Assembly: GCF_030445035.2 (NCBI RefSeq)
Contig: NC_080702.1
Span: forward strand, 11,974,029-12,038,028
From: Dasypus novemcinctus
Taxonomy: Eukaryota > Chordata > Mammalia > Cingulata > Dasypodidae
Reading direction: 5' to 3'
DNA: 64,000 nucleotides
Positions 37,147 through 49,757 of this stretch are shown piece after piece. Each line of letters starts with the position of its first letter. Position 1 is the first letter of the stretch. The position numbers were made by a program, and so were the translations under genes. The notes under the pieces are model-generated. The model was not told the DNA's origin, searched no databases, and saw only the letters and a program-made list of their open reading frames with translations.

Positions 37147-37840
37147 ATATCTTAGGGGCAAATAAAGATTACAGGAACAAGGGACTCAATTTTATTCTAT
37201 TAATTCATATTAGCAACACAAGAGTGTTCATGTATCAATAGCTACATAACAGTAATTTATTTATTTGTCTCACTAACAATATACAAAATAAGAACCTATA
37301 TTATGTAAGTACATGTCGATAACTTGATTCAACCTCATGTTCACTGATGGAGTAAATAGTTATTAAAATGATGTCATTTTAGTTGAGAGGATATGGAGTT
37401 CTTACGGATAAAAGAACTATTTCCTCTCTACTGTCACCTTGAGTTGTCACCAGGAAACCAAACATTAGATGGGCACTCATTTGTGTTATTCAGTATTTTA
37501 TCACCTGTTTTTTTGGATGCGTTAAAGAAATAATAAACACCACTACATTTTCCACACTGTGCAAAGGCACTGATTATAAATTTAATGCTGGTGTGAGGTG
37601 CCAGTGATATATTCCAATTCATACTTTTCCCTTAATTCTTTGAATAATTTGGAATTAAGATGATTATAGATAGATAGATACCTTATCTATATCTTAACTG
37701 TAAATATACTCCACTTTACGAATGGATTTTGGGGGTTCTTCCTGTAATGATTAATGGTTTGGTAATGCATCCAGTTTTTTTTTTTACTTTTAAAATAGAA
37801 GAGATTATTTAAGAAATATATGTTGGATCTGTCTTACTTT
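37147..37840. other. Unassigned sequence with a short GATA-type microsatellite
   Basis: A small (TAGA)n run is at about 37666-37680. A minus-strand open frame at 37434-37622 has no recognisable domain, and I do not claim it as a gene. Confidence 0.35.
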
Positions 37841-37844
37841 GCCA

Positions 37845-38160
37845 GCTCTAGGACAATACCACACATGGTGTGGCTTAACAACAGGAATGTTTTAGCTCAT
37901 GGTTTCAGAGACTTGCAGGCTTTCTCCCAGGATTTGTAGGTTTTGCCTGGCCATCAGTCTTTGGGTTCCTTGGCTTTCCCATCACACGGTGATGTCCTCT
38001 CCTTTCTTTTTTGGGCTCAGTTGACTTCCAGCTTCTTCTCCTCCATAAAGACTCTAAGAATAGGATTAAAGCCCAACCTCATTCTAGGAGTTTAGCATCG
38101 GAGCACTCACCAAGCAGAACTGATTAACTTTAACACTGCAACAACTCATCAGGAAAGTGG
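37845..38160 (-). repeat. MaLR-like LTR fragment
   Basis: The left part 'aataccacacatggtgtggc' and 'ttaacaacaggaatgttttagc' is the complement of the MLT1 end pattern, with 'cacggtgatgtcctctcctt' and 'taggattaaagcccaacc' following. Related to 14381-15014 in general layout. Confidence 0.55.
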
Positions 38161-39530
38161 AACATTATGTTTCCCTTTGAATGAAAATCCTTTCCTTAAT
38201 CTTCTATTATTTCAATTCAATAACAAATCTCCATCTTGAGTAACCTTTTCCTTTCTTATCTCTCCTACATACTTAGTATGTTGAAGAACATAGTAATATC
38301 TTACCATCAATTTTATGACTATTTTACACTAGAACAATCTTACATATCTATGAAATAACCTTATTTTGTTATTCTTACAGAGGAGACAGGCTCTGGTAGA
38401 CTTTTAAAAAATATTTAATTTGAGCAGAATTACAGGGAATTTATTTTTAGGGAGATGTAAATGCTTAAATTAGAAATGAGTTATATATATTCATAAACAT
38501 TAGCAAGGTTATAATTTTGGCTAGCAAAGGCTGTATCAAAGTCTTGATTATGTTCATAAAGATATCAGAGGAAAAGAAAATAGCCTTATGTCTGAGTTAT
38601 ATGCTTCTGCAGATCAGTATCCTCAATCATATAGGTTATGGAATATTTTAAATTGTTTCTTTTTTTCTGGGTTCTTATTTATATTTATAAGTATAGACTT
38701 CTTTTTCCTGTTTTCCCTGTCAAAGTAACTTACAGTCTCATTGGAATATAGCAAACAGAACTGCCTCAGAGGCAAGGAAGATTCCTTAATGTGGTATTAA
38801 GCAACACAACCTAACACATTCCGTAAACTCTTCCAACTGCCAATTCTCTCTTGCACTGCATCAAAAATGAGATGTACACAGCAATTGTATCATTAATTAC
38901 AAAGAATAAAGCTACAATGGCTGAAATATAATACTATCACATCTTCAGGCAATTTTCCTCCAGTTGAAATGATAGTAAAATTCAACTGGAGAGTAAATTC
39001 CACACTAAGAAAGTTGGTTGCCCTAAAGTGAAAATATACATAGCATGACCACTACTTTATTGAAGCCATATGTTTGAGTATTTGCCTACTCATCAAGGAG
39101 ATAGCAGTTTTCAGGGGGACATTGCTGCAAATAAGATCTACATCGAGGGGTGTTGGAGAAGCTGTAGATTTTCATCCCAGGGAATAGTTTGGAAAACAAT
39201 TTCCTGGCTGTCTATCAAAGTGAATGTAGTAGTTTTGATAAGCAATGGGTTGAAAGTTGTGGTGACTTTGAAACGCAGTCACACAGGTTAGTGTTTCTTT
39301 CTTGAACTCTTCCCTCCAGCTACACTGATCACTGGTTGGAAAGCTCATAGCCAAGATCTGACTGCTTTGTTTTTGGTCTATTCATGTAAATGCATTTCTG
39401 TATTTATTAGCGAGTTGCTGGATCTTTTGAGTAAAGAGTCCAGCATCGAGTCAAGCAAAAGTCACTTCTTATATTTTAGATCAAGTGTCATAAGTGTCCT
39501 TCCAATTCTATTGTTTGTGTTCCTTTTACA
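38161..39530. other. Unassigned sequence
   Basis: No repeat was recognised. The plus-strand frame at 39070-39291 lacks any known domain and is not claimed as a gene. Confidence 0.3.
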
Positions 39531-39534
39531 GAAC

Positions 39535-39770
39535 AGTTTCTAAACCCTGGCAATATTGATATTTTGGGCCAGAGAGGGCATTGTGGGGCGAATGAGGCTT
39601 CACATTGTGGGATATTTAGTAGCATCTCTGGCTTCTGCCTACTAGATCCAGTATCACCCCCTCATTGTTATAATAAAAAATGGCTCCAGACATTGTCAAG
39701 TGTCCCTGGAGGACAAAACTCATCCTTGGCTGAAAACCATTCTTTGCAAAACAAGTCAGCAGCTTTTGAA
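39535..39770 (-). mobile_element. MER5A-type hAT-Charlie DNA transposon remnant
   Basis: It contains 'gatattttgggccagag', 'tgtgggatatttagtagcat', 'cctactagatccagtatcac', 'ggctccagacattgtcaag' and 'ccttggctgaaaaccattc', in the known MER5A order. Non-autonomous and ancient. The strand is given by convention only. Confidence 0.85.
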
Positions 39771-39869
39771 TTTTGAAGTATGAGGGAAAACACTTACATT
39801 CTTTGTAATTAAAAAAAAATTTACTTCCTATGAAATGTAGAATTAGGGACAGTGGGATTGAAGAAACAA

Positions 39870-40490
39870 TATAGAAACTGGATCCAATCATTCCCATGCT
39901 CAAAGCCCTGCAGTGGCTACTCAAGTCACAGAATGTAAGATCCAATGTTTTTACAATGGTCTATAAAAGTAAAATTTTTCACACTCTGGCCTCTGTTCTC
40001 ACTTCACCCTGTACCCTTTGCCTCTTGCTCTCTCCAGCCTCTTAGCCACTAACTTTCTGAAAGTCTGCTTGTTGAACAAACCAAGACTTTTCTTGCCTTA
40101 GGGCTTATGCACAAGCTTTTATTTCTTCCTGGAATATTCTTCACCTTGTGTACAGCTCTTTTTCCTCCTTGTCATTCAAATTTTAGCTTAAATATCATCT
40201 CTTCATTAAAAAACTTTCTGACAATCCTATCTTGATAGCAAATCCCCATCCAAGCTTCCTACTCTATTCCATTACTAGAATATTCCCCACAGCATCAACA
40301 CTATCTGAAATGACACTGTTTATTCACTTGTTTTTCTTCTACCTTTCCCTTCTCCAACCACCTGTATTTCTTTTGAATATAAGCTCTATGAGGACAGGGG
40401 TCTTGACCATTTTGCTCACTGCATTATCCCCAGGACCTAGAATGTACCCAACACAGAACTGATAATTTATACATATTGGTTGACATTGAA
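39870..40490 (+). repeat. LINE-2 3' end
   Basis: The region has the L2 word order: 'caaagccctgcagtggctac', 'ctctgttctcacttcaccc', 'ttcttcctggaatattcttc', 'aaattttagcttaaatatc', 'cccaggacctagaatgtacc'. No reading frame persists. Confidence 0.87.
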
Positions 40491-41375
40491 CTATTTCAGT
40501 AAAGAAATATTTAGGTTTGCTTGTAAGGCTTATTATTATAGAAGTCTCATGCTTTTCTTCTCTTTGTTCTTTTAATATTACCCTTGTCTAACTAAGGGCT
40601 CCTGGGGAAGAGGAAGAAAGAAATCACCCCTAACAAATAAAGTGTTGGAGACATAGTTGTAGTATATAATGTCAAGCCAGTTAATGAAATCTAAGAGAGA
40701 GGGTTAAAACACAAATCCTATTCTTTTGTTTAAAACACACAGGTTTCTAATTCCTTTGCAAAGAGTCTTCTGAGATTTCAGATTTTAATGAAAGATAATT
40801 TTTATTTTCCAGAAATGAAAACATATGAAAAGAAAATATCTAGATCTCCAAGCTTGAAAGTATATTACTGATACCAAAAATACTTGCAAAGTGGTGTAAT
40901 AGATAAAACTCCACAGAACTGCATTTCATTTGACAGTCCTGAGACTTTTTTCAGTGAAAGCACAAAAGCATTAAATAGAAATGACCTAGGGATAGGTATT
41001 GGATTAATACGCACCAGTAAGTTTGTGAAATCAATTTTTTGCTCCTCAGATACAGGAAAATTGATATAACAAAAGCTGTATAGCTCCCATTAATTGCCCA
41101 CACTAACAGAAAAGTTATCAATTAATTATTGACATGTTCAAAACCATGGGAAAACAGCAGTAGCTCCAAGTTTAAGTGTGTAATGTAGAAGCCTTCCCTG
41201 CTGAGTGAAGGTGCAACTAGAAGCCAAACAGATTTTATAAAACTAAATAGTTCCAAAAATTGACAGCTCTATATTTGGGTTCATGTCCCTCCCCAACTCA
41301 TGTCTTGCCTCAGACATTAGGGATCTCAAGTGTATGCCTCTTAAGGCTTTTGATAGAATCCCTGCTAACAATATC
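40491..41375. other. Unassigned sequence
   Basis: Nothing was recognised. Confidence 0.3.
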
Positions 41376-41450
41376 AGTAATTAACATTTCCTAGCATTTA
41401 CCATGTGCTAAATATTTTGATAAGCAAATAACATTAAGTATGATGCCATA
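41376..41450 (+). repeat. MIR-like remnant
   Basis: 'cctagcatttaccatgtgct' followed by 'aaatattttgataagc' is the MIR core pattern. The fragment is short. Confidence 0.45.
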
Positions 41451-41929
41451 ATATCAGAACGGGAGACTATTAGAATGTGCTCTGTGGCAAGCAACAGAAA
41501 ACCTAGAAAAAAGGGGCTTAAGCAAATGAGATTTTAAGTTTTAATCAAAAGTTCAGAGGTTAATGTCTAGGGATGGTGCATTTGCTCCATGCTGTGTAAG
41601 AAATCCTCTGCCATCTTACTGTATAGTGTGCTTCCTCATGTACAATATAGCTGCTTCTAGTCCAGGTACTGTGTCTACACCAGAAACAAAGGGGGAAGCA
41701 AAAGAGAAAGGGCTAAAATTGATTGCCTGGTGATTCTGCTCCTAGATGAGAATCTTTCTTGGAAGCTCCTCTCAAGAATTTCCTCATATAGCTCAATGGC
41801 TAGCGTCAAGCCAGGGAAAATTGAATATTAAGTTGGCACATTGATGCCAAAAACTAATTGGGGTTTGTGTATAAGGACGAACGGGAGAATGGATATTGGG
41901 TAGTCAATTTGCTGCCACTGAGATTAACC
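41451..41929. other. Unassigned sequence
   Basis: Nothing was recognised. It lies between two MIR-like pieces. Confidence 0.3.
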
Positions 41930-42045
41930 AAGATAAAGTAATTTGTCAAAGTCACATGACATATAAAAGGCCAACCTGGGTTTTGAATCAGGTCTGTCCA
42001 ACTCCAAAGCACATGTTGCATGTCTCTTGACCTCTGCTCAACAAT
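41930..42045 (+). repeat. MIR SINE 3' part
   Basis: 'taatttgtcaaagtcacatg' and 'ctgggttttgaatcaggtct' then 'caaagcacatgttgcatg' match the second half of MIR. Confidence 0.65.
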
Positions 42046-42539
42046 TAACACGTTAAAGAGGAATGATTGTTGGTGTGTTTCTTTGTGATTCTAAAATTAA
42101 GTGCTTGACAAAAAATATAAAGTTTATTAAATTCAAACACACTTGTGAAATTGTGAAATACCAATTCACAATTTCCCTTATTTATACCGGTCAGGTTAGA
42201 AATAGAATATTTTGATTATGTCACTGATAACAAACCCATTGTTAGAAATACAACATATGAATTTGACATTGCATCTTGTTCTGCTATAACTGCTCATTTT
42301 TTCCTACCATGGTGTCCATAGGTATGGTTATATATTCTTTCTGTTACCATAATTTTGAAAGACACACATTTTAATGAAATGGGTTAAACTTGGCTTTCTA
42401 AAAGTCCATTTTCATTATTTAAGTCTAAAATCTTTGTCAAAAGCATCATAAATGACCCAAATATTCTAGAACAGAGAAACACTTTGAACAGTCCAAATGT
42501 ATTTGCTGTATAGATAGGAATTAGCTGAGCCAGATCTGT

Positions 42540-42655
42540 CTTTGGCTAAATGAAGTTAAATGTTCAGTTCAGGGTTACCCAGCTATTAACTGACAGAGCT
42601 GAGATTTGACCTGAGGTCTCTCTGGCTCCATAGCACATAGTCAAACATTGTAACT
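42540..42655 (+). repeat. MIR SINE remnant
   Basis: 'agggttacccagctattaac', 'gagatttgacctgaggtctc' and 'ctccatagcacatagtc' follow the second half of MIR. Confidence 0.6.
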
Positions 42656-42656
42656 T

Positions 42657-42945
42657 GTTCTAGTTTGCTAAGCTACTGTAGCAGCTACGGTGAAATGTGT
42701 TGACTTTTACAAAGGGAATTTATTAGATTACAAGCTTACAGTTCTGAGGTCCTGAAAACATCCAAACCAAGGCATCATCAAAATGATGCCTTCTTCCTGA
42801 AGTCCCACTGTTGGTGATCCTGGACTCCTCTATCACATGGCAAGGCATGTGGTGACATCTGCTGGTCTCTCCTTTCTTTTCCAGGTTTCATTGCTTCAGC
42901 TTCTTGCTCTGTGGCTTTCTCTCCCCTGCCTCTCAGTTTTATTGA
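42657..42945 (-). mobile_element. MaLR-like LTR fragment
   Basis: It starts TTGTTCTAGTTTGCTAAGC with 'gcttacagttctgaggtcct', the same sequence type as the terminal part of the LTR at 14381 and of the transduced piece at 16340-16549. It ends abruptly at an old L1 end. Confidence 0.65.
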
Positions 42946-43640
42946 GGTGTAATTCATATACCATACAATTAATTTATTTTAAGTGTGTGCTTCAATGGTT
43001 TCTAGCATACTCACAGACTTGTGTATCCATCACCACAACTAATTTTAGAACATTTTTATCATCCCCAAAAGAAATCTCATACCCCATTGGCAGTCATCAC
43101 CCTTTCTGCCACCCAACCCCCAGCTCAGCCCTAGGCAACCACTAATCTACTTTTTGTCTGCATGGATTTGCCTAGTCTGGACATTTCACATAAATGGAGT
43201 CATGGAATCATACACTATGTGGTCTTTTGTGACTGGCTTCTTTCACTTAGCATAATGTTTCTAAGGTTTATCCATGTTGTAGCAAATATCAAAAGTACAT
43301 TCTTTTTAATGGTAAAATAACATTCCATTGTATGCATATACCACATTTTATATATCATCAGTTGATGGACATTTGGGTTGTTTATACCTTTTGGTTGTTA
43401 TAATTAAGGCAGCTAAGAACATTCATTTACAAGTTTTTGTGTGGATATATGTTCTCATTTTCCTTGGGTCCACAGCTAGGAGCAGGATTGGTCATATGGT
43501 AACTCTGAGTTTAATATTTTGAGTAACAGCCAGATTATTTTCCTAAGTGGCTACACCATTTTACATTTCCACCAACAGTGTATGAAGGATCCATTTCCTG
43601 TAGTTCTTGATGTTGTTTATCATTAAATATGTTTTCCTGT
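42946..43640 (-). repeat. L1M-type 3' part
   Basis: The sequence carries the well-known old L1 complement pattern: 'ttattgaggtgtaattcata', 'catcaccacaactaatttta', 'cttagcataatgtttctaag', 'gatggacatttgggttg', 'ccaccaacagtgtatgaag'. Decayed and without reading frames. Confidence 0.88.
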
Positions 43641-43845
43641 AAGTGTATAATTTTCTCAGCATGTTTTTCTGATACTTTGGGTAGAAGAAAAGCTATTCTT
43701 CTTTGAGAAAATCCAGGTTGGTCACAAGTAGAGAAGATTCTAACTAATGAGGTGCATTAACCTCAGGAATGCATGGAATCTTGTCCAAGGAGTCATGAGA
43801 GAAGGGGACATGTGTGAATGACTGAAGTCAAGAATTCGTGGAGGA

Positions 43846-44489
43846 TTTGGGGGATTTGAATCTCTGGACTGACAGTGTGATGGCCAGGTCCTGAGCCTCA
43901 GCAGACTCCAGCACCTACAGTATGATTCACTGGACTCACCACACTCAGCTAAGATGGAGTTGAAGAGGGACAACCACCACACCATGGAGCCTAGAGTGAT
44001 TACAACTGAAAGTGGGAGGATTGCATACAGCATCCATGTGGAATCTGAGCCTCCTCTTGACATAGAGGTGCAATGGACACAACCAATCCAGTGTCCACAT
44101 AGAAAAGGTGGCATTGGATTGGGAAAAGTGGACATGGTGGCTGATGGGTATGGGGAAAGGTGGGGGGAGATGAGAAGTGGAGGCATCTTTGGGACATGGA
44201 GCTGCCCTGGATGGTGCTTCAGGGGCAGTCACCGGACAGTGTAAATCCTCACAGGGCCCACTGGATGGAATGGGGGAGAGGATGGGCCATGGTGTGGACC
44301 ATTGACCATGAGGTGCAGAGGTGCCCAGGGATGTGCTTACCAAGTGCAATGGATGTGTCATTATGATGGGAATGAGTGTTGCTGCGGGGGGGGGGGGAGA
44401 GGTGGGGTGGGGGTGGTGGGGTTGAATGGGACCTCATATATATATATATTTTAATGTAATATTATTACAAAGTCAATAATAAAAAAAAA
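43846..44489 (+). mobile_element. 5'-truncated young L1 (3'UTR only), 16-bp TSD
   Basis: Exact duplication AAGAATTCGTGGAGGA at 43830-43845 and 44490-44505. The 644-bp insert matches 57440-58060, including the G-rich tract at 44383-44422 and a poly(A) tail ending at 44489. A recent insertion by a relative of the L1 at 49769-58080. Confidence 0.96.
43954..44244 (+). other. Conserved 96-codon ORF in L1 3'UTR
   Basis: The open frame has the same start and stop positions as 57539-57829 and differs by a modest number of residues. Unknown function. Confidence 0.4.
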
Positions 44490-44505
44490 AAGAATTCGTG
44501 GAGGA

Positions 44506-45013
44506 AGACTGTCCACGGTGTTTTCATGTTTTCAAGACAGAGAGAGTTTGGTTTAGTTATCTTGTATCAAGTAATTCCCCATGAAAACCATCTCAGCCTT
44601 TTTAGTGCCATTAACAAGTTTAAAAATGTTATTGATTAAAGATAAGCAGATACTGGGTCTACAAATTTATATTCAGTGAAAGACACCAATGTACCCTATA
44701 AAATATCAGCATTTAGTAATGAAATTACAAAAATTTCCTGAAGAGTTTCAGGCTAAAATTTATTTCCATGATCCTTTGTTGGAAGCTTGATCAATTGGAT
44801 TTAATTTAAAGGACTGACGGGCAAAATGAATTTAATGAAAGTCAATGCAGAACAGAAGCACATTGTTTATCCTGTATAAGCTCACTTTATGTCTAGATGC
44901 ATTGAAATGTAACAAAAACCAAATTGTATATTTGGCTTCTATAAAGCCTGAGATCCTGTTAGCTTTTTATTGCAAGATGGCAAAGAGCAACAGCAGCAAC
45001 AACAAAAAATAAT
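44506..45013. other. Unassigned sequence
   Basis: Nothing was recognised. Confidence 0.3.
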
Positions 45014-45024
45014 AAAGAATTTCA

Positions 45025-45396
45025 GGGAAACGGACTTTGCCCAGTGGTTAGGGCGTCTGTCTACCATATGGGAGGTCCACGGTTCAAACCCCGGGCCTCC
45101 TTGACCCGTGTGGAGCTGGCCCATGCGCAGTGCTGATGCGCGCAAGGAGTGCCGTGCCACGCAAGGGTGTCCCCCGCGTGGGGGAGCCCCACGCGCAAGG
45201 AGTGCGCCCATAAGAAGAGCCACCCAGCGTGAAAAGAAAGTGCAGCCTGCCCAGGAATGGCACCGCCCACGCTTCCCGTGCCACTGATGACAACAGAAGC
45301 GGACAAAGAAACAAGACGCAGCAAATAGACACCAAGAACAGACAACCAGGGGAGGGGGGGAAATTAAATAAAATAAATAAATCTTTAAAAAAAAAA
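45025..45396 (+). mobile_element. DAS-SINE, young type, with Pol III boxes and TSD
   Basis: AAAGAATTTCA flanks it at 45014-45024 and 45397-45407. The head begins GGGAAACGGACTTTGCCCAG, with an A-box-like TTGCCCAGTGGTTAGG and a B-box GGTTCAAACCC at 45081-45091, as in a tRNA gene. The body is followed by a tail of AAATAAATAAATCTTTAAAA and A's. CpGs are well kept, so it is young. Confidence 0.96.
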
Positions 45397-45504
45397 AAAG
45401 AATTTCAAAGGACCACAAAAGAACTTTTTCTGGTAAATGCATAAACAAATATGAGATATTATCTGTTTTTATCAGTAATATATATATATATATTTTAGAG
45501 TTAT

Positions 45505-45908
45505 TTCTTTTTTATTTATTTCTCTCTTTCACCCCAGTTGTCTGCTCTCTGTGTCCATTCGCAGTGTGTTCTTTTGTGTCTGCTTGTATTCTTGTCAGTG
45601 GCACCGGGAATCTATGTGTTGTTTTGTTTTGTTTTTGTGTCATCTTGCTGCATCAGCTCTCCATGTGTGCAGCCCCATAGCCCCACTCCTGGGCAGGCTG
45701 CGCTTTTGTCTCACCGGGCTGTTCTCCTTACGGGATGCCTCCTTACATGTGGGGCTCCCCTACGTGGGGGACACCCCTGTATGGCGCCGCACTCCTTGTG
45801 CACATCAGCACTGCATGTGGGCCAGCTCACCCCATGGGTCAGGAGGCCCTGGGTTTGAACCTTGGACCTCCCATGTGGTTGGTGAATGCTCTATCCATTG
45901 AGCCAAAT
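45505..45908 (-). mobile_element. DAS-like SINE, variant
   Basis: Minus-strand head (complement of 45840-45905, with 'caaggttcaaacccag') and A-rich tail (complement of about 45505-45530). The left flank is an (AT)n run at 45479-45494. A clear TSD is not seen. Confidence 0.8.
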
Positions 45909-45915
45909 TTTAAAT

Positions 45916-45953
45916 ATTGTATTATACCATAATGATTGTATTATACCATAATG
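45916..45953. repeat. 19-bp perfect tandem duplication
   Basis: ATTGTATTATACCATAATG is repeated exactly at 45916-45934 and 45935-45953, just beyond the SINE. Simple local duplication. Confidence 0.9.
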
Positions 45954-46712
45954 ATAGTAAAGGTAAATTCTTCACTTAGAGTATATATCATTTCAAGAGA
46001 CAATCTCACTAACAAGAAGCAGAACTTTCATTGTTATTATTTTTGCAAATGTTGCCAATGCCTTCCCTACCTAACTCCTGCATATCCAGTGAGTTACTTT
46101 TTCAATAATATGTTATTTGAATTAGTAAAGCATCTTTTCTTCTCCATTGCTGGTTTAAAAGGCATTTCCAAATTCACTCTCCTTTCACAGGAAGGCAGTT
46201 AGGTAGACATCATTCATAATTTTCTGTCTAGTGAATCTTCCTGCTTTTATCTATGGTCTCTTCAAATACCCCTTTGAGGTCCCAAATCCATTTAATACCT
46301 TTATTATGAATCCACACTAACACCTTGTTAAATAAGACCATCAAGATCTTACCATTTGCCAATTTTTCATGCCTTCTAGTGTTTATGGGCTGAATTTAAC
46401 AAACTGATTGAAAAGTAATCCTTAGCAACACGGTTTTAATGGAAACAAATTACATCTGTGATACTTCTATATAACAGTAAAAATCAACACTTAGGTTTGG
46501 GTTCTAGAATATGTAATATATTCAAGAAGAAATTAGAAACAGGTATTTCAAATCACAGTTCATTGGTGATGAATGAAATGCATAATGCATATGGAAATCA
46601 TTTATTAAATTAGTGCCTAGAGGAGAGATGGAGATGGAAGTAAATTTGGGAAAAATCTTTTTATTTAAAAGTCCTGGGCATATCAAATAAATAACATAAT
46701 CAATAATTTAAA
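45954..46712. other. Unassigned sequence
   Basis: Nothing certain was recognised. The end is the left flank of the tandem L1 insertion. Confidence 0.3.
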
Positions 46713-46726
46713 ACAGGAGGAAGAAG

Positions 46727-46734
46727 CAAGATGG
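46727..46734 (+). promoter_or_regulatory. YY1-like site at L1 5' end
   Basis: CAAGATGG near the L1 start resembles the YY1 core that sets the RNA start in human L1 (CAAGATGGC); base 9 here is T. The same word is at 49782-49789 in unit 3 and, as CAAGATGGCGG, at 61565-61555 in the half-L1. Confidence 0.55.
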
Positions 46735-48789
46735 TCACTGAGTGAACTTGCCTTGTGGTCTCTCCTGGGAAGAGATGGCTGAGCGCAGCTGGAGGTTCAC
46801 CGAGGCAGGGCTTTTTTGGGATTTTTGCAGGGCAGGAAGTGTCTGGACATCGATTTGGTGGAAAGGTAATGGACAGGATTGGTCTATAAGATATAATTTG
46901 GGTTCTGTTGCATGGAGGTGAGGCCCGCACACGGGTTCCTCCCTCTTGGGGGTGGGGGGAGCCGCGGTGCCTTGCAGCAGCTCAGCTTTCTGGTGACTCT
47001 GCAGTACTGGGGAGTTCGCGAGTCCTGGGTGGGCTGTTGGCGGGTTGATGCGACGGGTCGCCTTTGCGGATCGATTTGGGGAGATAGATGGTGTTTTGTT
47101 GTGAAGCGGGGGAAATTTTTGATTGCGGACACAAATAATAGCATTTCCACCTGAAGCCCCACCCCCACAAGCCCGGCTGCCGATCTGCAACCGAATTACT
47201 CTGTAGGCAGTAAAGGGACATAATTGGGAAGTTGTTTCAGGGTGCGGCGAGGGAGGGGGACACGTCTGGAAGCCGATTAGGGAATATTTTGTGAAGCTTG
47301 GGAATTCTGGTTTTGGAATCTGTTTCTGGCATCAGGGGCCGGGCTTCGGATCTCTGCCAGTAAAGTGGCTGAGGTGTAAAGGCGCCCACAAGTGGCAGTG
47401 CTGTGGAAGCACAGGGTGGGAGCTGTCCAAAAGCTGAAGTGACGATATACCCACATTAATGAGCCCTACTAAGTAAGTGAATTGCAGGGTTCAGTCACAA
47501 TATAGAGTTTGCGGATCTGACTTCCCCCATAAGGCTGGCACCCAGCTGTGGGGATCCCTGCGGGCTGTGTTACACTACGGGGCTCCTAGGCATCCTGTTG
47601 ACCAGATTGGAGGTTGCCAGGTCTGAATTCCCTAAACTCTGGTGGCCCACACCACAAAGACTCACACCTCTTGAGTCTTTAATATCTCAGACTTTCCACC
47701 CCTGAATCCATCACACCCTGAGGTCCATCTGAGGTCCTTGAATGCCCTAGCCTTCAACGTTGGCATTTTTTCTTTATCGTTTCATTTTCTTTTGTTTTTA
47801 TTTTCATTTTGTCTTATTTTTTACTTTTTTTAATGTCCTGATTGCTAACACCACATTATCCCCTAGTCTTTTCTCACAGCGTATCCCACAAAGTCTTTTT
47901 TTTTATTCAGTTATTTAGGGTTTTTTTTGTGGTTGTTGTTGTGTAGTTGTTGTTTTAATTGTGTTTCATGTATATCTGTTCTTTTTTTCTTTCCCCTACC
48001 TATTCCCCACCCTTTGCCCACCTACTTTACCTTTCTTCCTTTCTTCTCTTCCCCCCTTTTTTAATTTTTTTAATTTTTTTTCTTTTTCTGTTTTCTCTCT
48101 CTCGTGTCCCTCATCTTCTACTTATTTTATTTTAATTCAATTATACAATAGGTGCGGCAGGAAACACCTCACATTTCCTGGGGTTTTCTCATCCTCTACT
48201 GCCTCATTTCTGTATGAACTTTAGGCTAACTACACTATACTCTTTCCCCTACATCTTGATATCTGCCATCATCTACTGTCTCTCCTATATTCCACCTCCC
48301 ACCTCCCTTTCTTTAATCCATGAAGTGTCTAAGTCTTAATTTCTAATACATTTGTGTTGTTTTCTGTCTATTATCCACTCTTGAAACTATTACCTTTCTT
48401 TTCTTTTTCCCTCTCTTGAAAACAATAGCTTTTTACTCATGCCATATTCCTCCCATATTCAATCATCTACCTCATAATAGGTACTCTACCTACTGCTATA
48501 ACTCTACACAATTTACATGAATCGAACCTCCATCCTCCCAGATCTCATATTCTTGCTTTGTTAACATTTATCACCAATACTACTTTACACTTTTCCTTGC
48601 TTACACAATTGCCTTTCCCTAGCACTAATACTTTCCTTTAAAGTGAACTTAACCAACAACAAGAAATTAGAATAAGAAGAACAAAGTGACAAAGAGAAGA
48701 TATAACACTTATGCAAAAACAACAGCTAATTAATCTCCAAGAGTAGACAAAGAAGCTAAGGAACTCATTAAATCCGTCAAGATTAAATA
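46735..48789 (+). promoter_or_regulatory. L1 5'UTR and internal promoter region
   Basis: The first part (46735-47640) is GC-rich; the second (about 47760-48640) is strongly pyrimidine-rich on the plus strand. It contains a candidate intron of 1,778 bp (46866-48643). ORF1 starts at 48790. Confidence 0.8.
46866..48643 (+). other. Cryptic GT-AG intron in L1 5'UTR
   Basis: Donor GGAAAG|GTAATG at 46866; acceptor TTTCCTTTAAAG|TGAAC ending at 48643. There are branch-site candidates CTTAC (A at 48603) and CTAAT (about 48627), and a pyrimidine-rich stretch between them. Unit 3 lacks exactly this segment, its sequence reading GGTGGAAAG|TGAACTTAACC at 49912-49931. It is still present in unit 2. Confidence 0.9.
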
Positions 48790-49757
48790 ATGACCAGAAA
48801 GCAACAAAAATCTACAAACCAAACTAGTAATCAGGAAAACATGGCTGAATCCAATCAACAAACCAAAAATCAGGAAGGGGAGCAGAACTTTGCACAAGCA
48901 ATGAAAGATTTCAGAACATTTGTCACTGACAAATTTGATGAAGTAATGAAAGAGGTTAACAACATGAAGACATCACTTGGAGGGGAAATTGCAGACATAC
49001 GCAAAAACATAACAGATATGATGGGAATGAACACCACAGTTCAAGAAATCAAAAATACACTTGCAGCAAATATCAGCAGACTAGAAGAGACAGAGCAGAG
49101 AATTAGTGATGTGGAAGACAGTACATCAGAAATCAAACAGATAGTAGAAGGGGTCGATAAGAAGATAGAAAAAATCCAATTAGGATTTAGGGACCTGAAT
49201 GACAATGCAAAACGCTCAAACATACGTATTATAGGCATTCCAGAAGGCGAAGAGAAGGGAAAGGGGTCAGAAGGAGTGTTGCAGGAAATAATGAATGAAA
49301 ACTTCCCAAATCTACTGAAAGAGACAGATGTACATATCCAAGAAGCACAGTGCAATCCACTAGTCATAAACCCCAACAGGCCCACCCCAAGACATATACT
49401 TGTCATATTATCCAATGCTCAAGACAAAGAGAAAATCCTAAAAGCAGCAAGAGAAAAGAAAACCATCACATACAAGGGAAGCTCAATTAGATTAAGTGCT
49501 GATTTCTCATCTGAAACCATGGAGGCAAGAAGGCAGTGGTATGATATAGTCAAGATACTAAAGGAAAAAAATTTCCAACGAAGAATACTCTATCCAGCTA
49601 AACTAGCATTCAAACATGATGGAGAGTTCAAAATATTCGAGACAAACAGAAACTGAAAGAGTATACCAACAAGAAACCTCCCCTTCAAGAAATTCTAAAG
49701 GGAGTTCTGCAGGAAGAAAGGAAAAAACAGGAAAGGCAGAGTTGGAGGAGAGTATAA
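48790..49757 (+). pseudogene. L1 ORF1 with a frameshift near its end
   Basis: The frame reads as ORF1p from the ATG at 48790, with the coiled-coil part (about codons 50-150), the RNA-recognition part with NIRIIGIPEG (about codons 145-160) and most of the C-terminal domain. Relative to unit 3, one base is missing in 'attcgagac' (about 49636), giving a TGA at 49654. The original stop is at 49755-49757. The protein would thus lose about the last 33 residues. It is about as well kept as unit 3 otherwise. Confidence 0.93.

Noticed and set aside
37434..37622. A minus-strand open frame of 62 codons as a host exon
   Set aside because: No recognisable domain, no clear splice signals or neighbours; the length is within chance expectation.
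37666..37682. A microsatellite of possible interest (TAGA)n
   Set aside because: Only about four units; ordinary background.
39070..39291. A plus-strand open frame of 73 codons as a gene
   Set aside because: No known similarity that I can see and no supporting context.
45025..45100. A functional tRNA gene
   Set aside because: The A/B boxes belong to the head of a DAS-SINE with its own body, tail and TSD, and no cloverleaf-complete tRNA is present.
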